A stretch of DNA of 29,872 nt from a virus. Position numbers and translations under genes: made by a program. Under the pieces are notes generated by a model that saw only the letters and a program-made list of their open reading frames with translations, searched no databases and was not told the origin of the DNA. Shown here piece after piece: positions 7,310 through 14,274 of the stretch (positions are counted from its first letter, which is position 1; each line of letters opens with the position of its first letter). Location: IMG/VR virus record IMGVR_UViG_3300027142_000039, positions 1 through 29,872 of that record. The stretch is one strand, 5' to 3'.

Positions 7310-9714
7310 GCACCTTCAACGAGCCGCTTAGTATCATTCGCGCGCAGGATAATCTAGGCGTTGTACCGCTGCAGGATGACGCAGCCAAGGGTGCAACAAG
7401 CCTAGATGTCGAGCAAAGTGCCATTGTTCTTGGCGAGCCAATCCCTATTGTGTTTTGCCGGCGCATAGACGGCATCGGTGGAGTCTTGGTGAGTCCACAA
7501 GCTACAGAGGCTGGATACTCAAACGATCCGAGCACAAATGAATTGACCGTCAATCTTGAGTTAGTTCTAAGTGAAGGTGAGTTACCACTGCTGCAGATTC
7601 GCGATGTTTTCCAGCGTGCCTGCCGTGTTGGCACTTGGGCTCAGGCCTATGATGCACGCGCAGGCAACTGGAATCCTGGCAACACAACTACGATTGTTTC
7701 TGGCACAACGCCATGGAACTGCCCTGTGTATTGCGGCACTAGCGGTAGCTACGAGAATATAACAACGCTGAGTTACACAAACACGCACGCCGATGAAGAC
7801 GATACATGGAGCAAACAGGTTCATGCCTTTGTCCGGCAGGGCTTGCAGCTAACAAGGATTATTGATAATACGTACGGGCCCAGCAATAACTTTATAGATC
7901 TTGCGTTGTATTTGCTAGACGCCACGAATCGGGTGCCGTCATCTTTGATCGACAGTGCGGCAATGCTTACGGCTGCACAGTTTACCGAAGAGAATGGACT
8001 GTATTTCAATGGAGTGCTGCGACAATCTCAAAATCTAGAAGATTGGCTGTTTGAGACGAGCATTGGTTTTTTGCTCCGCCCAAGTGAGCGCAATGGTAAA
8101 AAAATTCTTAAGCCGCGTCTGCCGATCAATCAAGATTACACAATAAAAACAACTGCCATCACGCCCGTTTTTGGATTTACTGAAGAGCACATTATCCCTG
8201 GCAGTTTTGAGATTGACTATGTGCCATTGAGCGACCGTATTCCGACATGTTTTGTTGTGCTTTGGCGTCAGCAGCCTGACGACGACATTGGCATCATCAG
8301 AAATACTGAAGTGCGTTTTAACGGTGAGGCTTTATTTGGTCCATACGAACAGCAAGATCTAAGTGCGTTCTGCACCTCTGAAGACCATGCCGTCAAGGTT
8401 GGAGCTTATTATGCAGCACGAAGAAAGTACATCACTCATAGCCTGCGGATTAGCGTTTTGCCCGATGCGTTTAATAGCACGCTTGAGATTGGTGACATTG
8501 TGCGCGTTCAGTTGCGACGCGAAACTGATTCCAGCGAGTATGCGCTGCATGATTACTTCTACGAAGTAGACAGAATCAATAAGAACACCGGAGGTAGCAT
8601 CGATTTGGATCTAACGCATTTCCCAATCGATGAGCAAAACCGTAGCCTAGTGGCATTGCAGGTGGCACAAGCGGTTGGCGTTGGCTACACGATGCCAACA
8701 GGTCGCACAAACTTTGATTGCGACATCTCTGGCAGGCGTACAAATAGCAATCCAATCACTGAGCTTGTCGACCCAAATCCGCCAGCGATACCAAGTCCAG
8801 ATAACTTCGAATACAATTTGCCGGCTGTCACAGTCGTTTCGGATACTTCCGCTGTTCAAGTTGGTGGTCAAACAGTCCCTAGTACCAGGAACGAAATTTT
8901 TGCTCGTACTGGTGGGGCATTGCCGTTAGGTGGCGTCAATAATCCAGACGACGACATTACAGAAGAAGCGCCCGAAATCACAGGGCAAACGGGCGATTTT
9001 GATCGGCCCGTTAATGGCGATACACTTGAAACAGCACCCAACTGCCCGAATGGGCGAGCGACTTGGTACAAGCGGCCTAAGGACGGGGGTGATCGCACTC
9101 AGTTGCAGCAAGATGATTTAACTGGCAATAACACCAGCACTTACACCGTAACGACTTCTGATATTGATAACATCATTGAAGTTGATACTCAGTGCCCTGA
9201 TCCCAGCTCACCTGATGGTTACGGAACACCTCTAACGCAAACGACAGGGCCAGTTGAGGCGAACTACAATTTTTATAACTACGTTCGTTGGACAGGGACA
9301 AAAACAACGCCATCCGGCACAACTGCATACACGTCTGCGTGGCTAAACATTTCCGCTGGAAATATGGCAGCAACCATAAGCGGTGTTTGGGGCTGTGTCG
9401 GCAATGTTCCGCTTGCAGTCAACGAAGGGACGACATGCCCAGCTGTTGGACCAGTCAACTGGAGAGCATCTGTCTACACAACTAATAAAAATACAAATCC
9501 AACAGGTCTATATGGAATTGGAGACTTGTCCTACTACGACAAACTTGCTGCATTTAACTCAAGCCCATGCTCTAGTCCTACAACAGGTTTCGGCTGGAGC
9601 GGCACCGTAACAGGTCGCACGCTGTCAGTGGCTGGCAAATGGGAGTTCAGCGTCAACGGCAGCACTGTTGCAGCAGAATGGGAAGGTCGCACAGATCAAA
9701 GTGAGGGCGAGTGA
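7306..9714 (+). CDS. Tail hub/tip attachment protein (lambda J-like)
   Basis: 802 residues. The N-terminal 450 residues include LGEPIPIVFCRRIDGIGGVLVSPQATE (the usual hub opening read here in parts), a long central FNGVLRQSQNLEDWLFET segment and LRISVLPDAFNSTLEIGDIVRVQL, matching baseplate-hub/phage-tail-protein domains of J-type. Residues about 470-530 are a Pro/Asn-rich linker. The remainder is an Ig-like domain (EITGQTGDFDRPVNGDTLE to VDTQCPDPSS) and a final cysteine-containing beta domain ending GKWEFSVNGSTVAAEWEG. The C-terminal part probably touches the receptor or carries fibres. Base composition here is more AT-rich than in the head genes. Confidence 0.8.
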   Translation: MSTFNEPLSIIRAQDNLGVVPLQDDAAKGATSLDVEQSAIVLGEPIPIVFCRRIDGIGGVLVSPQATEAGYSNDPSTNELTVNLELVLSEGELPLLQIRDVFQRACRVGTWAQAYDARAGNWNPGNTTTIVSGTTPWNCPVYCGTSGSYENITTLSYTNTHADEDDTWSKQVHAFVRQGLQLTRIIDNTYGPSNNFIDLALYLLDATNRVPSSLIDSAAMLTAAQFTEENGLYFNGVLRQSQNLEDWLFETSIGFLLRPSERNGKKILKPRLPINQDYTIKTTAITPVFGFTEEHIIPGSFEIDYVPLSDRIPTCFVVLWRQQPDDDIGIIRNTEVRFNGEALFGPYEQQDLSAFCTSEDHAVKVGAYYAARRKYITHSLRISVLPDAFNSTLEIGDIVRVQLRRETDSSEYALHDYFYEVDRINKNTGGSIDLDLTHFPIDEQNRSLVALQVAQAVGVGYTMPTGRTNFDCDISGRRTNSNPITELVDPNPPAIPSPDNFEYNLPAVTVVSDTSAVQVGGQTVPSTRNEIFARTGGALPLGGVNNPDDDITEEAPEITGQTGDFDRPVNGDTLETAPNCPNGRATWYKRPKDGGDRTQLQQDDLTGNNTSTYTVTTSDIDNIIEVDTQCPDPSSPDGYGTPLTQTTGPVEANYNFYNYVRWTGTKTTPSGTTAYTSAWLNISAGNMAATISGVWGCVGNVPLAVNEGTTCPAVGPVNWRASVYTTNKNTNPTGLYGIGDLSYYDKLAAFNSSPCSSPTTGFGWSGTVTGRTLSVAGKWEFSVNGSTVAAEWEGRTDQSEGE

Positions 9715-10082
9715 TGGCTGATTTTCCTGCATTGAATCCGTCATCACGAATTTTCACGCCAGGCGTGAAAGCCCATCAGACCTTGGGTGCTATGACTGGC
9801 GATTCGGTTTCTGTTGTTAATTCAAACGCGTCCACTGGTTGGCGCCTACGGCTCAGTTTCAATGCTTTATCGATTGCTGAGCATTTTGAAATAACTAGTC
9901 ACTATATGCTACATGGCCGTTTTGAGCCATTTGCCCTGCCTGCGATTGTTACTGTTGGATCAGATATGACATTTCCATCCGGCTATGCTTGGCTGTATGT
10001 GAGTGCGCCTGAGACAAGCTATTCAGCCACTAGCACATCAGTTAGCGTTGAGCTAGAGCTGCTGCCCCCGTACACCATATGA
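9714..10082 (+). CDS. Small tail protein, tandem member 1
   Basis: 122 residues. The ATG at 9714 overlaps the hub stop (TGATG) and is preferred to a GTG one codon earlier. It reads as a compact beta/alpha protein: STGWRLRLSFNALSIAEHFEI, then HYMLHGRFEPFALPAIVTVG and a final ETSYSATSTSVSVELELL strand. It shares its layout with the next gene: an 'R-L-R' strand, a helix, a 'H(Y/F)' turn and '(P/R)F(A/D)LP'. Both are probably related tail-tip proteins, perhaps adaptors between hub and fibre (inference). I do not recognise a named family. Confidence 0.68.
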   Translation: MADFPALNPSSRIFTPGVKAHQTLGAMTGDSVSVVNSNASTGWRLRLSFNALSIAEHFEITSHYMLHGRFEPFALPAIVTVGSDMTFPSGYAWLYVSAPETSYSATSTSVSVELELLPPYTI

Positions 10083-10594
10083 CGACATTCCCTGAGCTGT
10101 GCCCGAATAGTATCGAGTTTGATCTGGGCCAAGCCAATATCAGCGAGGAGGCCACTTACGCTGGGCCTATTAGGTTTCGTCATTCGGCGCGAATCAACAA
10201 TCAAATACTCAGGCTGAGGTATGAGTATCTCAATCAAGCCGAAATAGCGCAACTGCGCACGCATTTCTACGAAAACCAATCATCAATAAATAGGTTCGAC
10301 TTACCCATCGCCATATGGGGCGGCCTGAGTGTTGTGCCATCTACAGCTCTGTGCAATTATCTGGCACCTTTTGAAGAGGAGCAATTAGGCACTCGTTACA
10401 ATGTCACGATAGAACTGAGAATTGTTGATAGTATCATCAATCTGTATATCTTGCAGTGTGGTTCGACGGCTGCCAGAAATGTTGAAGCCGTAACGACATT
10501 CGCATTTGTCGGCTATGCGCCTTTCATCTTGAATGGCGGAAATGCAAGCGTTGCGGCTACATTGGTCCTAAATGGCGGCGGTGCCAGCTTGTGA
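10079..10594 (+). CDS. Small tail protein, tandem member 2
   Basis: 171 residues, ATGA-overlapping with the preceding gene. The core (INNQILRLRYEYLNQAEIAQ, then THFYENQSSINRFDLPIAIWGG) lines up with the core of the 9714 protein, followed by a final beta strand (YNVTIELRIVDS). It then adds about 45 residues with a repeated 'LNGG' element (FILNGGNASVAATLVLNGGGAS), likely a linker or trimer tip. The pair looks like an old gene duplication. It is linked to the tail fibre gene by a 4-nt overlap, supporting a fibre-adaptor role (inference). Confidence 0.66.
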   Translation: MTTFPELCPNSIEFDLGQANISEEATYAGPIRFRHSARINNQILRLRYEYLNQAEIAQLRTHFYENQSSINRFDLPIAIWGGLSVVPSTALCNYLAPFEEEQLGTRYNVTIELRIVDSIINLYILQCGSTAARNVEAVTTFAFVGYAPFILNGGNASVAATLVLNGGGASL

Positions 10595-12270
10595 CGACCC
10601 CAACCACAATTCAAGTAAAGCTGCAGATTCGGGCTGATACGGCTGCTAACTGGGCAGCCGTAAACCCGGTACTGCTCGCCAACGAGCTGGGACTAGAGTC
10701 GGACACCAAGAAATTCAAAGTCGGCAATGGCTCCAGTGCATGGAACAGCCTTGCCCACTTCCCGTCGATTGTTTCAGGTGGCACGGTCCTCGGCAACCTA
10801 GAAATCGGCACCACTGGCACGCTGACGTTTGAAGGCAGCACTGCCGATGGCTTTGAAACCACACTTGGCGTGGTCGATCCGACTGCAGACCGCACGATTC
10901 TGCTGCCGAACCAGAGCGGAACTGTGGTTGTCGGCGGAAACGCCAGCATCACAAACGCAGATATTGCCACCAATGCTGAAATTGCTGTTGGCAAGCTTGC
11001 TGATGGCGCTGCCCGCCAATTGCTGCAGACTGATGCCGCTGGCACGGGCGTTGAATGGACAGATAATGTCGACATTCCCGGCACGCTCGATGTAACCGGA
11101 GCTGCAACATTTGACGCTGCTGTAACTGTTGCAGGTGACCTTACTGTTAACGGTACGACTACAACGATCAGCACTCAAAACCTGCTGGTCGAAGATAAAA
11201 ACATCATCATCGGGGACGTTGCTACTCCGACAGACACAACAGCCGACGGCGGTGGCATCACGCTTAAAGGCGCCACCGATAAAACAATCAACTGGGTCGA
11301 TTCCACGGATGCATGGACTAGTAGCGAGCGATTCAGTGTGCCGCTTGGTAGCGCATCTGCACCATCGCTGACATTTACTGGTGATCCCAATACCGGCATT
11401 TATTCACCTGGCGCAGATCAAGTAGCCATCAGCACTAGCTCCTCTGAGCGCATTCGCATCGGAGCAAATGGTGAGATCGGATTGGGTGGTGCTAACTACG
11501 GCACCAACGGGCAAGTTCTGACGAGTTCTGGAACTGGCGCTGCGCCGACTTGGACAACTCCATCGGCAGGCAACACTGACAAGATTGAGGAAGGCAACAC
11601 ATCCGCCGAAGTGATTGATACCGGCAGCGATGGCCGGTTTGTGGTGACGACGGAAGGGACGGAGAGGCTTCGCATCGCCAGCACTGGAGCCCTCGGTCTT
11701 TCCGGCGCTAACTATGGTTCATCCGGTCAAGTTCTAACGTCGCAAGGTTCTGGTGCAGCTCCGCAGTGGGCGACGCCTTCTGGAGGTTTAACATTACTTT
11801 CAACAATCACCGCAAGTGCAGTAAATACAGTTGATTTTACAAGCGGATTCAGCTCCTCGTACATTGACTATTTTATAAGCATCGACAACTTTTCGCAGAA
11901 TAGCGGAGAGCTGCACTTCTTCGTTTCTACTGATGGTGGTTCTAGCTACGTTAACACCGGTTATCGCAATGCTGGGGCGGTTATTTCCCAAAGCGCAATA
12001 TTTTCACAAGTCAATGGACAACTGAAGATCACAAGCTGGACTGGCGTAAACAGTGAAGGAATCTTCAGAGTCTCTCTTTATGGTGCTTATGCTACAACAA
12101 GAAAGTTAGTAGTTTCGGATTCTTCATTCAATCTTAGCGGATCAATAGTGTATGGCAGGTACACGACATCTGTTGACACAACATCGGTTGTAAATGCTTT
12201 TAGGATAAAGGCCGAAGGTACTGGTAATATTACCGGCACCTTTAGGCTTTTTGGCGTCACCAAAATCTAA
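10591..12270 (+). CDS. Tail fibre protein
   Basis: 559 residues from a GTG start overlapping the upstream stop. Residues 1-55 (NWAAVNPVLLANELGLESDT, KVGNGSSAWNSLAHF) are an Mtd-type N-terminal module shared with the 2166 gene. Residues 60-420 are a repetitive fibrous shaft: GNASITNADIATNAEIAVG, FTGDPNTGIYSPGADQVAIS, and two copies of a GANYGxxGQVLTS...GAAPxWxTPS unit. Residues from about 400 form a beta-rich head ending ITGTFRLFGVTKI, probably the receptor-binding tip. The tip region is AT-richer than the shaft, which suggests exchange by recombination. The gene is followed by its probable chaperone. Confidence 0.85.
   Translation: MTTPTTIQVKLQIRADTAANWAAVNPVLLANELGLESDTKKFKVGNGSSAWNSLAHFPSIVSGGTVLGNLEIGTTGTLTFEGSTADGFETTLGVVDPTADRTILLPNQSGTVVVGGNASITNADIATNAEIAVGKLADGAARQLLQTDAAGTGVEWTDNVDIPGTLDVTGAATFDAAVTVAGDLTVNGTTTTISTQNLLVEDKNIIIGDVATPTDTTADGGGITLKGATDKTINWVDSTDAWTSSERFSVPLGSASAPSLTFTGDPNTGIYSPGADQVAISTSSSERIRIGANGEIGLGGANYGTNGQVLTSSGTGAAPTWTTPSAGNTDKIEEGNTSAEVIDTGSDGRFVVTTEGTERLRIASTGALGLSGANYGSSGQVLTSQGSGAAPQWATPSGGLTLLSTITASAVNTVDFTSGFSSSYIDYFISIDNFSQNSGELHFFVSTDGGSSYVNTGYRNAGAVISQSAIFSQVNGQLKITSWTGVNSEGIFRVSLYGAYATTRKLVVSDSSFNLSGSIVYGRYTTSVDTTSVVNAFRIKAEGTGNITGTFRLFGVTKI
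11485..11786 (+). repeat. Two-copy fibre-shaft repeat within the tail fibre gene
   Basis: Copy 1 (about 11485-11571) encodes GANYGTNGQVLTSSGTGAAP then TWTTPSAG; copy 2 (about 11701-11786) encodes GANYGSSGQVLTSQGSGAAP then QWATPSGG. Each is preceded by a related ERLRIAS/ERIRIGANG strand. Such units are common in phage fibre shafts and favour recombination between fibres. Confidence 0.75.
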
Positions 12271-12275
12271 GGAGG
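12269..12275 (+). promoter_or_regulatory. Strong Shine-Dalgarno site for the tail-fibre chaperone
   Basis: AAGGAGG lies 10 nt before ATG 12286, overlapping the tail fibre stop. It is the best ribosome site seen in the structural operon, where most starts depend on stop-start overlap. AGGA (12270-12273) and TCCT (12279-12282) could form a weak hairpin over it. Confidence 0.75.
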
Positions 12276-12285
12276 CAATCCTAAA

Positions 12286-12567
12286 ATGACCTTATACCAC
12301 GCAACAGAAAACGGCATCATTCCATTTACTCAGGAGGAAGAAGCGCAAGCTCTTATTGAGCAGCAAGAGTATTTAGCAAAAGAAGTCACAAAAAAAGCAT
12401 CTTCTATTCGCGAAGAACGCAATCGTCTACTTACTGAAAGCGATTGGCGGGCACTAGCTGACCAAACACTCACTGACGAATGGCGTGACTACCGGCAAGC
12501 ACTTCGGGACATAAGCTCTCAAGAGGGTTTTCCTGAGTCTGTTGCTTGGCCTCAAAAGCCTGATTAG
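12286..12567 (+). CDS. Tail-fibre assembly chaperone-like protein
   Basis: 93 residues, highly charged and helical. Its second half (IREERNRLLTESDWRALADQ, LTDEWRDYRQALRDI, then a 'FP..VAWPQKP' ending) is the signature of the phage tail assembly chaperone domain (Phage_tail_APC type), usually encoded right after a fibre gene. Here the N-terminal 45 residues (HATENGIIPFTQEEEAQALI) are less typical. It probably helps fold or attach the fibre at 10591. It is the last gene before an intrinsic terminator. Confidence 0.82.
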   Translation: MTLYHATENGIIPFTQEEEAQALIEQQEYLAKEVTKKASSIREERNRLLTESDWRALADQTLTDEWRDYRQALRDISSQEGFPESVAWPQKPD

Positions 12568-12601
12568 TAGTCCCCTTCGATACTGGTTTTGCGCAGCATG
12601 A

Positions 12602-12640
12602 GTCTGGCAGGCACATTCTTTGTCAGCCAGACACGTTTTT
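12602..12640 (+). terminator. Rho-independent terminator ending the structural operon
   Basis: GTCTGGC (12602-12608) pairs with GCCAGAC (12626-12632); after one A-A mismatch GGCA (12610-12613) pairs with TGTC (12621-12624) around a 7-nt loop. ACG and then five T follow. It stands 35 nt after the fibre-chaperone stop, in the longest gene-free gap of the window (12568-12734). Confidence 0.8.
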
Positions 12641-12734
12641 GAGCAAAGCCCCTTCTCCTCTAGTCCTCGTTCACCTAAAGTTGTGGGGCAGCGAGTTTGC
12701 ACCTCCTGCCCCTGGCCACAGTTCCCTAGAAACC

Positions 12735-12896
12735 ATGACCCAAGAAGAATACCGCTCCGAGATCACGCTGAGCGAGCGTGGCAAGGAAGTCATCCGTGTT
12801 GACGAGGAAGGCTTCCACTACAACGGTCAGTTCATTGCTGACGCCGGTGAAGCGCATCGCTTGCTGGTCGAGTTCCTGAAAAAGCACACCGCCTAG
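12735..12896 (+). CDS. Small unknown protein
   Basis: 53 residues: starts MTQEEYRSEITLSERGKEVI and ends EAHRLLVEFLKKHTA. ATG 12735 is chosen because the frame upstream (to about 12639) crosses the terminator and looks non-coding. Codon use resembles neighbouring genes and the protein has a balanced charged composition with a likely C-terminal helix. The central GFHYNGQFIADAGEA suggests a small strand-strand-helix fold. No family recognised. It is the first gene after the terminator and may begin a lysis-region transcript. Confidence 0.6.
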   Translation: MTQEEYRSEITLSERGKEVIRVDEEGFHYNGQFIADAGEAHRLLVEFLKKHTA

Positions 12897-12915
12897 TCAT
12901 TACCACTAATCACCC

Positions 12916-13131
12916 ATGCCCGTAACAACAATCAAACGCTGTCAATCTGAATCCGAGTGGTGGTGGACAGTTGAAGACTGCGCTGCCGAGTACGACGTAG
13001 AGCCTGGCTCTGGCCTCACCATCAAGTATCACGACGACAAGGATCAAGTGGGTGAGACAAAGCTAAGCCTTAGCAAGGAAGACGCTCTTCTCATTCGTGA
13101 TGCAATCAATCAGCTTTATCCGCCCTCTTAG
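12916..13131 (+). CDS. Small unknown protein
   Basis: 71 residues, acidic, with a Trp-rich N-terminal part (SESEWWWTVEDCAAEYDVEP) and a C-terminal helix (SLSKEDALLIRDAINQLYPP). The shape resembles small strand-plus-helix phage proteins, but I recognise no family. The spacing to both neighbours is short (19 nt and 14 nt), without overlap and without a clear Shine-Dalgarno, like the rest of this gene cluster. Confidence 0.62.
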   Translation: MPVTTIKRCQSESEWWWTVEDCAAEYDVEPGSGLTIKYHDDKDQVGETKLSLSKEDALLIRDAINQLYPPS

Positions 13132-13145
13132 CCGCTTCCACTTCT

Positions 13146-13298
13146 ATGTCTGAACTGCAGCACACCGACGATGACCTCGATGAGTTTGCCACCTTTTGGT
13201 GGGGGCCTGAGACCGACAACCTCACGGTCACAGAAGCAATCGAGAACGGTCAGATGACGGCATTTATCCGAGCAGTGTCCACCTGGCTAACTGAGTAG
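13146..13298 (+). CDS. Very small acidic protein
   Basis: 50 residues: MSELQHTDDDLDEFATFWWG, then TEAIENGQMTAFIRAVSTWLTE. Its codons and spacing (14 nt after the preceding stop) fit the neighbours. The composition is acidic with aromatic residues, and it may pack against the other small proteins of this cluster. No function is known to me. Confidence is moderate because of its size. Confidence 0.55.
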   Translation: MSELQHTDDDLDEFATFWWGPETDNLTVTEAIENGQMTAFIRAVSTWLTE

Positions 13299-13315
13299 TC
13301 ACCTTCACTAGGCGG

Positions 13316-13340
13316 GCAACCGGCCTGTTCAACAGGTTGC
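13316..13340 (+). promoter_or_regulatory. Stable hairpin between small genes
   Basis: CCTG (13324-13327) pairs with CAGG (13333-13336) around TTCAA; GCAA (13316-13319) pairs with TTGC (13337-13340), with a 4-nt bulge on the 5' side. No T-run follows, so termination is unlikely; an RNA stability or attenuation role is possible. It lies 36 nt before ATG 13376. Confidence 0.35.
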
Positions 13341-13354
13341 ACCCACCAATAAGC

Positions 13355-13433
13355 TGGAACATCGCCACCTCATCCATGGCTAAAGCCGCGCCTGCACCTG
13401 AACCGACCGTTACGGTTGCTTGGAACATCGCCA
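13355..13433 (+). repeat. 13-bp direct repeat across the start of the 13376 gene
   Basis: TGGAACATCGCCA occurs at 13355-13367 and 13421-13433, 66 nt apart, so both copies are in the same reading frame. The downstream copy encodes WNIA of the gene; the upstream copy lies before its ATG. Confidence 0.6.
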
Positions 13434-13711
13434 ACCTCGAGCGCGAAACCGCCGATGGTTATGTCTACACCGCTCACTACACCGTCGATGCGCATGACGG
13501 CACCTACTCCGCTGGCGCTTATGGCTCCATCGGCTTTGAGCGCCCTGAGAATCTGATCCCGTATGCCGATCTCACCAAGGAGCAGGTGATCGAGTGGGTC
13601 AAGGAAGCCCTCGGCAGCGACAAGGTGCTGGAGATCGGCCAGGCACTGCTGAACCAGATCAACGAGCAGCGCAACCCTACCAAGCAAGCCGGCGTTCCCT
13701 GGGCTAACTGA
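13376..13711 (+). CDS. Conserved-looking unknown protein
   Basis: 111 residues. After an Ala/Pro leader comes VTVAWNIANLERETADGYVY, the beta pattern TAHYTVDAHDGTYSAGAYGS, a loop with FERPENLIPYADLTKEQVIEW and a C-terminal helix ending in IGQALLNQINEQRNPT. Proteins with this 'WN(V/I)..ler...dG.V...h(y/w)' start and 'y..lt.e.vi.WVk..lG' ending occur in cyanophages, as I recall, but their function is unknown. ATG 13376 is preferred to ATG 13337, which would add 13 residues derived partly from a repeat. It overlaps the next start (TGATG). Confidence 0.72.
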   Translation: MAKAAPAPEPTVTVAWNIANLERETADGYVYTAHYTVDAHDGTYSAGAYGSIGFERPENLIPYADLTKEQVIEWVKEALGSDKVLEIGQALLNQINEQRNPTKQAGVPWAN

Positions 13712-13848
13712 TGGCCGTAAAATCCAAAACCGGCACAGCCCGCCTAGATCACCAACCAGGGCCGCCGAAAACTACACGGTCTGGATTCGGCCAGCACTCA
13801 CGCCCACGCCGCCGCGGCAAGAAACCCTTACGCGGTCAGGGTCGGTAA
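13711..13848 (+). CDS. Small basic KTGTARL protein
   Basis: 45 residues, strongly basic: MAVKSKTGTARLDHQPGPPK, then TTRSGFGQHSRPRRRGKKPL and RGQGR. Small proteins with 'KTGTARLxHxPGPPKxTRxGxGQH' are, from memory, recurrent in picocyanobacterial phages close to lysis or structural genes. The charge suggests binding to nucleic acid or membrane lipid, but nothing is proven. The start overlaps the preceding stop by one base. Confidence 0.75.
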   Translation: MAVKSKTGTARLDHQPGPPKTTRSGFGQHSRPRRRGKKPLRGQGR

Positions 13849-13873
13849 GCTGGACAGGTAGCCCCATGGCGCC

Positions 13874-14122
13874 ATGATCGAAGTCATCGCCGCCGTTGCT
13901 GGCGCTTCTATATCAGTTGCCGCCATGGGTGCTGCTGGTTTCAGCCGCAAATCTGATGAGGCCCGCGAGGCCGTAATCCGTCTCACCTCAGCCGTGGAGC
14001 ACATCGCATCACAGCTTGAGGTGCTTCACACTGATATCAAGGAAGATCGCAAAGAGACATTCGGCCGGCTATCGACGGTAGAGCAACGGGTCTCTAGGTT
14101 GGAGGCAGCACCCAACCGCTAG
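13874..14122 (+). CDS. Membrane-anchored coiled-coil protein, holin-like
   Basis: 82 residues. Residues 1-25 (IEVIAAVAGASISVAAMGAA) form one hydrophobic segment; residues 30-82 are an amphipathic coiled coil (LTSAVEHIASQLEVLHTDIK, RLSTVEQRVSRLE). This one-membrane-segment-plus-coil layout resembles XhlA-type haemolysin/holin partners. It lies two genes before the endolysin and 2 nt from another small membrane protein, so the pair may be the holin/antiholin or pinholin of this phage (inference). A structural membrane protein is the alternative. Confidence 0.65.
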   Translation: MIEVIAAVAGASISVAAMGAAGFSRKSDEAREAVIRLTSAVEHIASQLEVLHTDIKEDRKETFGRLSTVEQRVSRLEAAPNR

Positions 14123-14124
14123 CA

Positions 14125-14271
14125 ATGGAACAGGCAACCACTCTTGCCATCGTCGCGATCATCGTCGCCGCTGGCTCTGAAATCATTGCCATCAGCCCTC
14201 TGAAATCCAACAGCTGGCTGCAGCTGCTATTTCAAGCGCTGCGCCTGATGTTCCCAAAGCAGCGCCGCTGA
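14125..14271 (+). CDS. Small membrane protein next to the endolysin
   Basis: 48 residues with a single hydrophobic segment (TTLAIVAIIVAAGSEIIAI), a conserved-looking SPLKSNSWLQLLFQALRL amphipathic helix and a basic tail (PKQRR). Proteins with 'ISPLKSNS.vQL....L' occur in many cyanophages, from memory, without proven function. Its place between a holin-like protein and the endolysin (3-nt gap) makes a lysis role likely. The size is typical of pinholins. Confidence 0.68.
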   Translation: MEQATTLAIVAIIVAAGSEIIAISPLKSNSWLQLLFQALRLMFPKQRR

Positions 14272-14274
14272 ATC

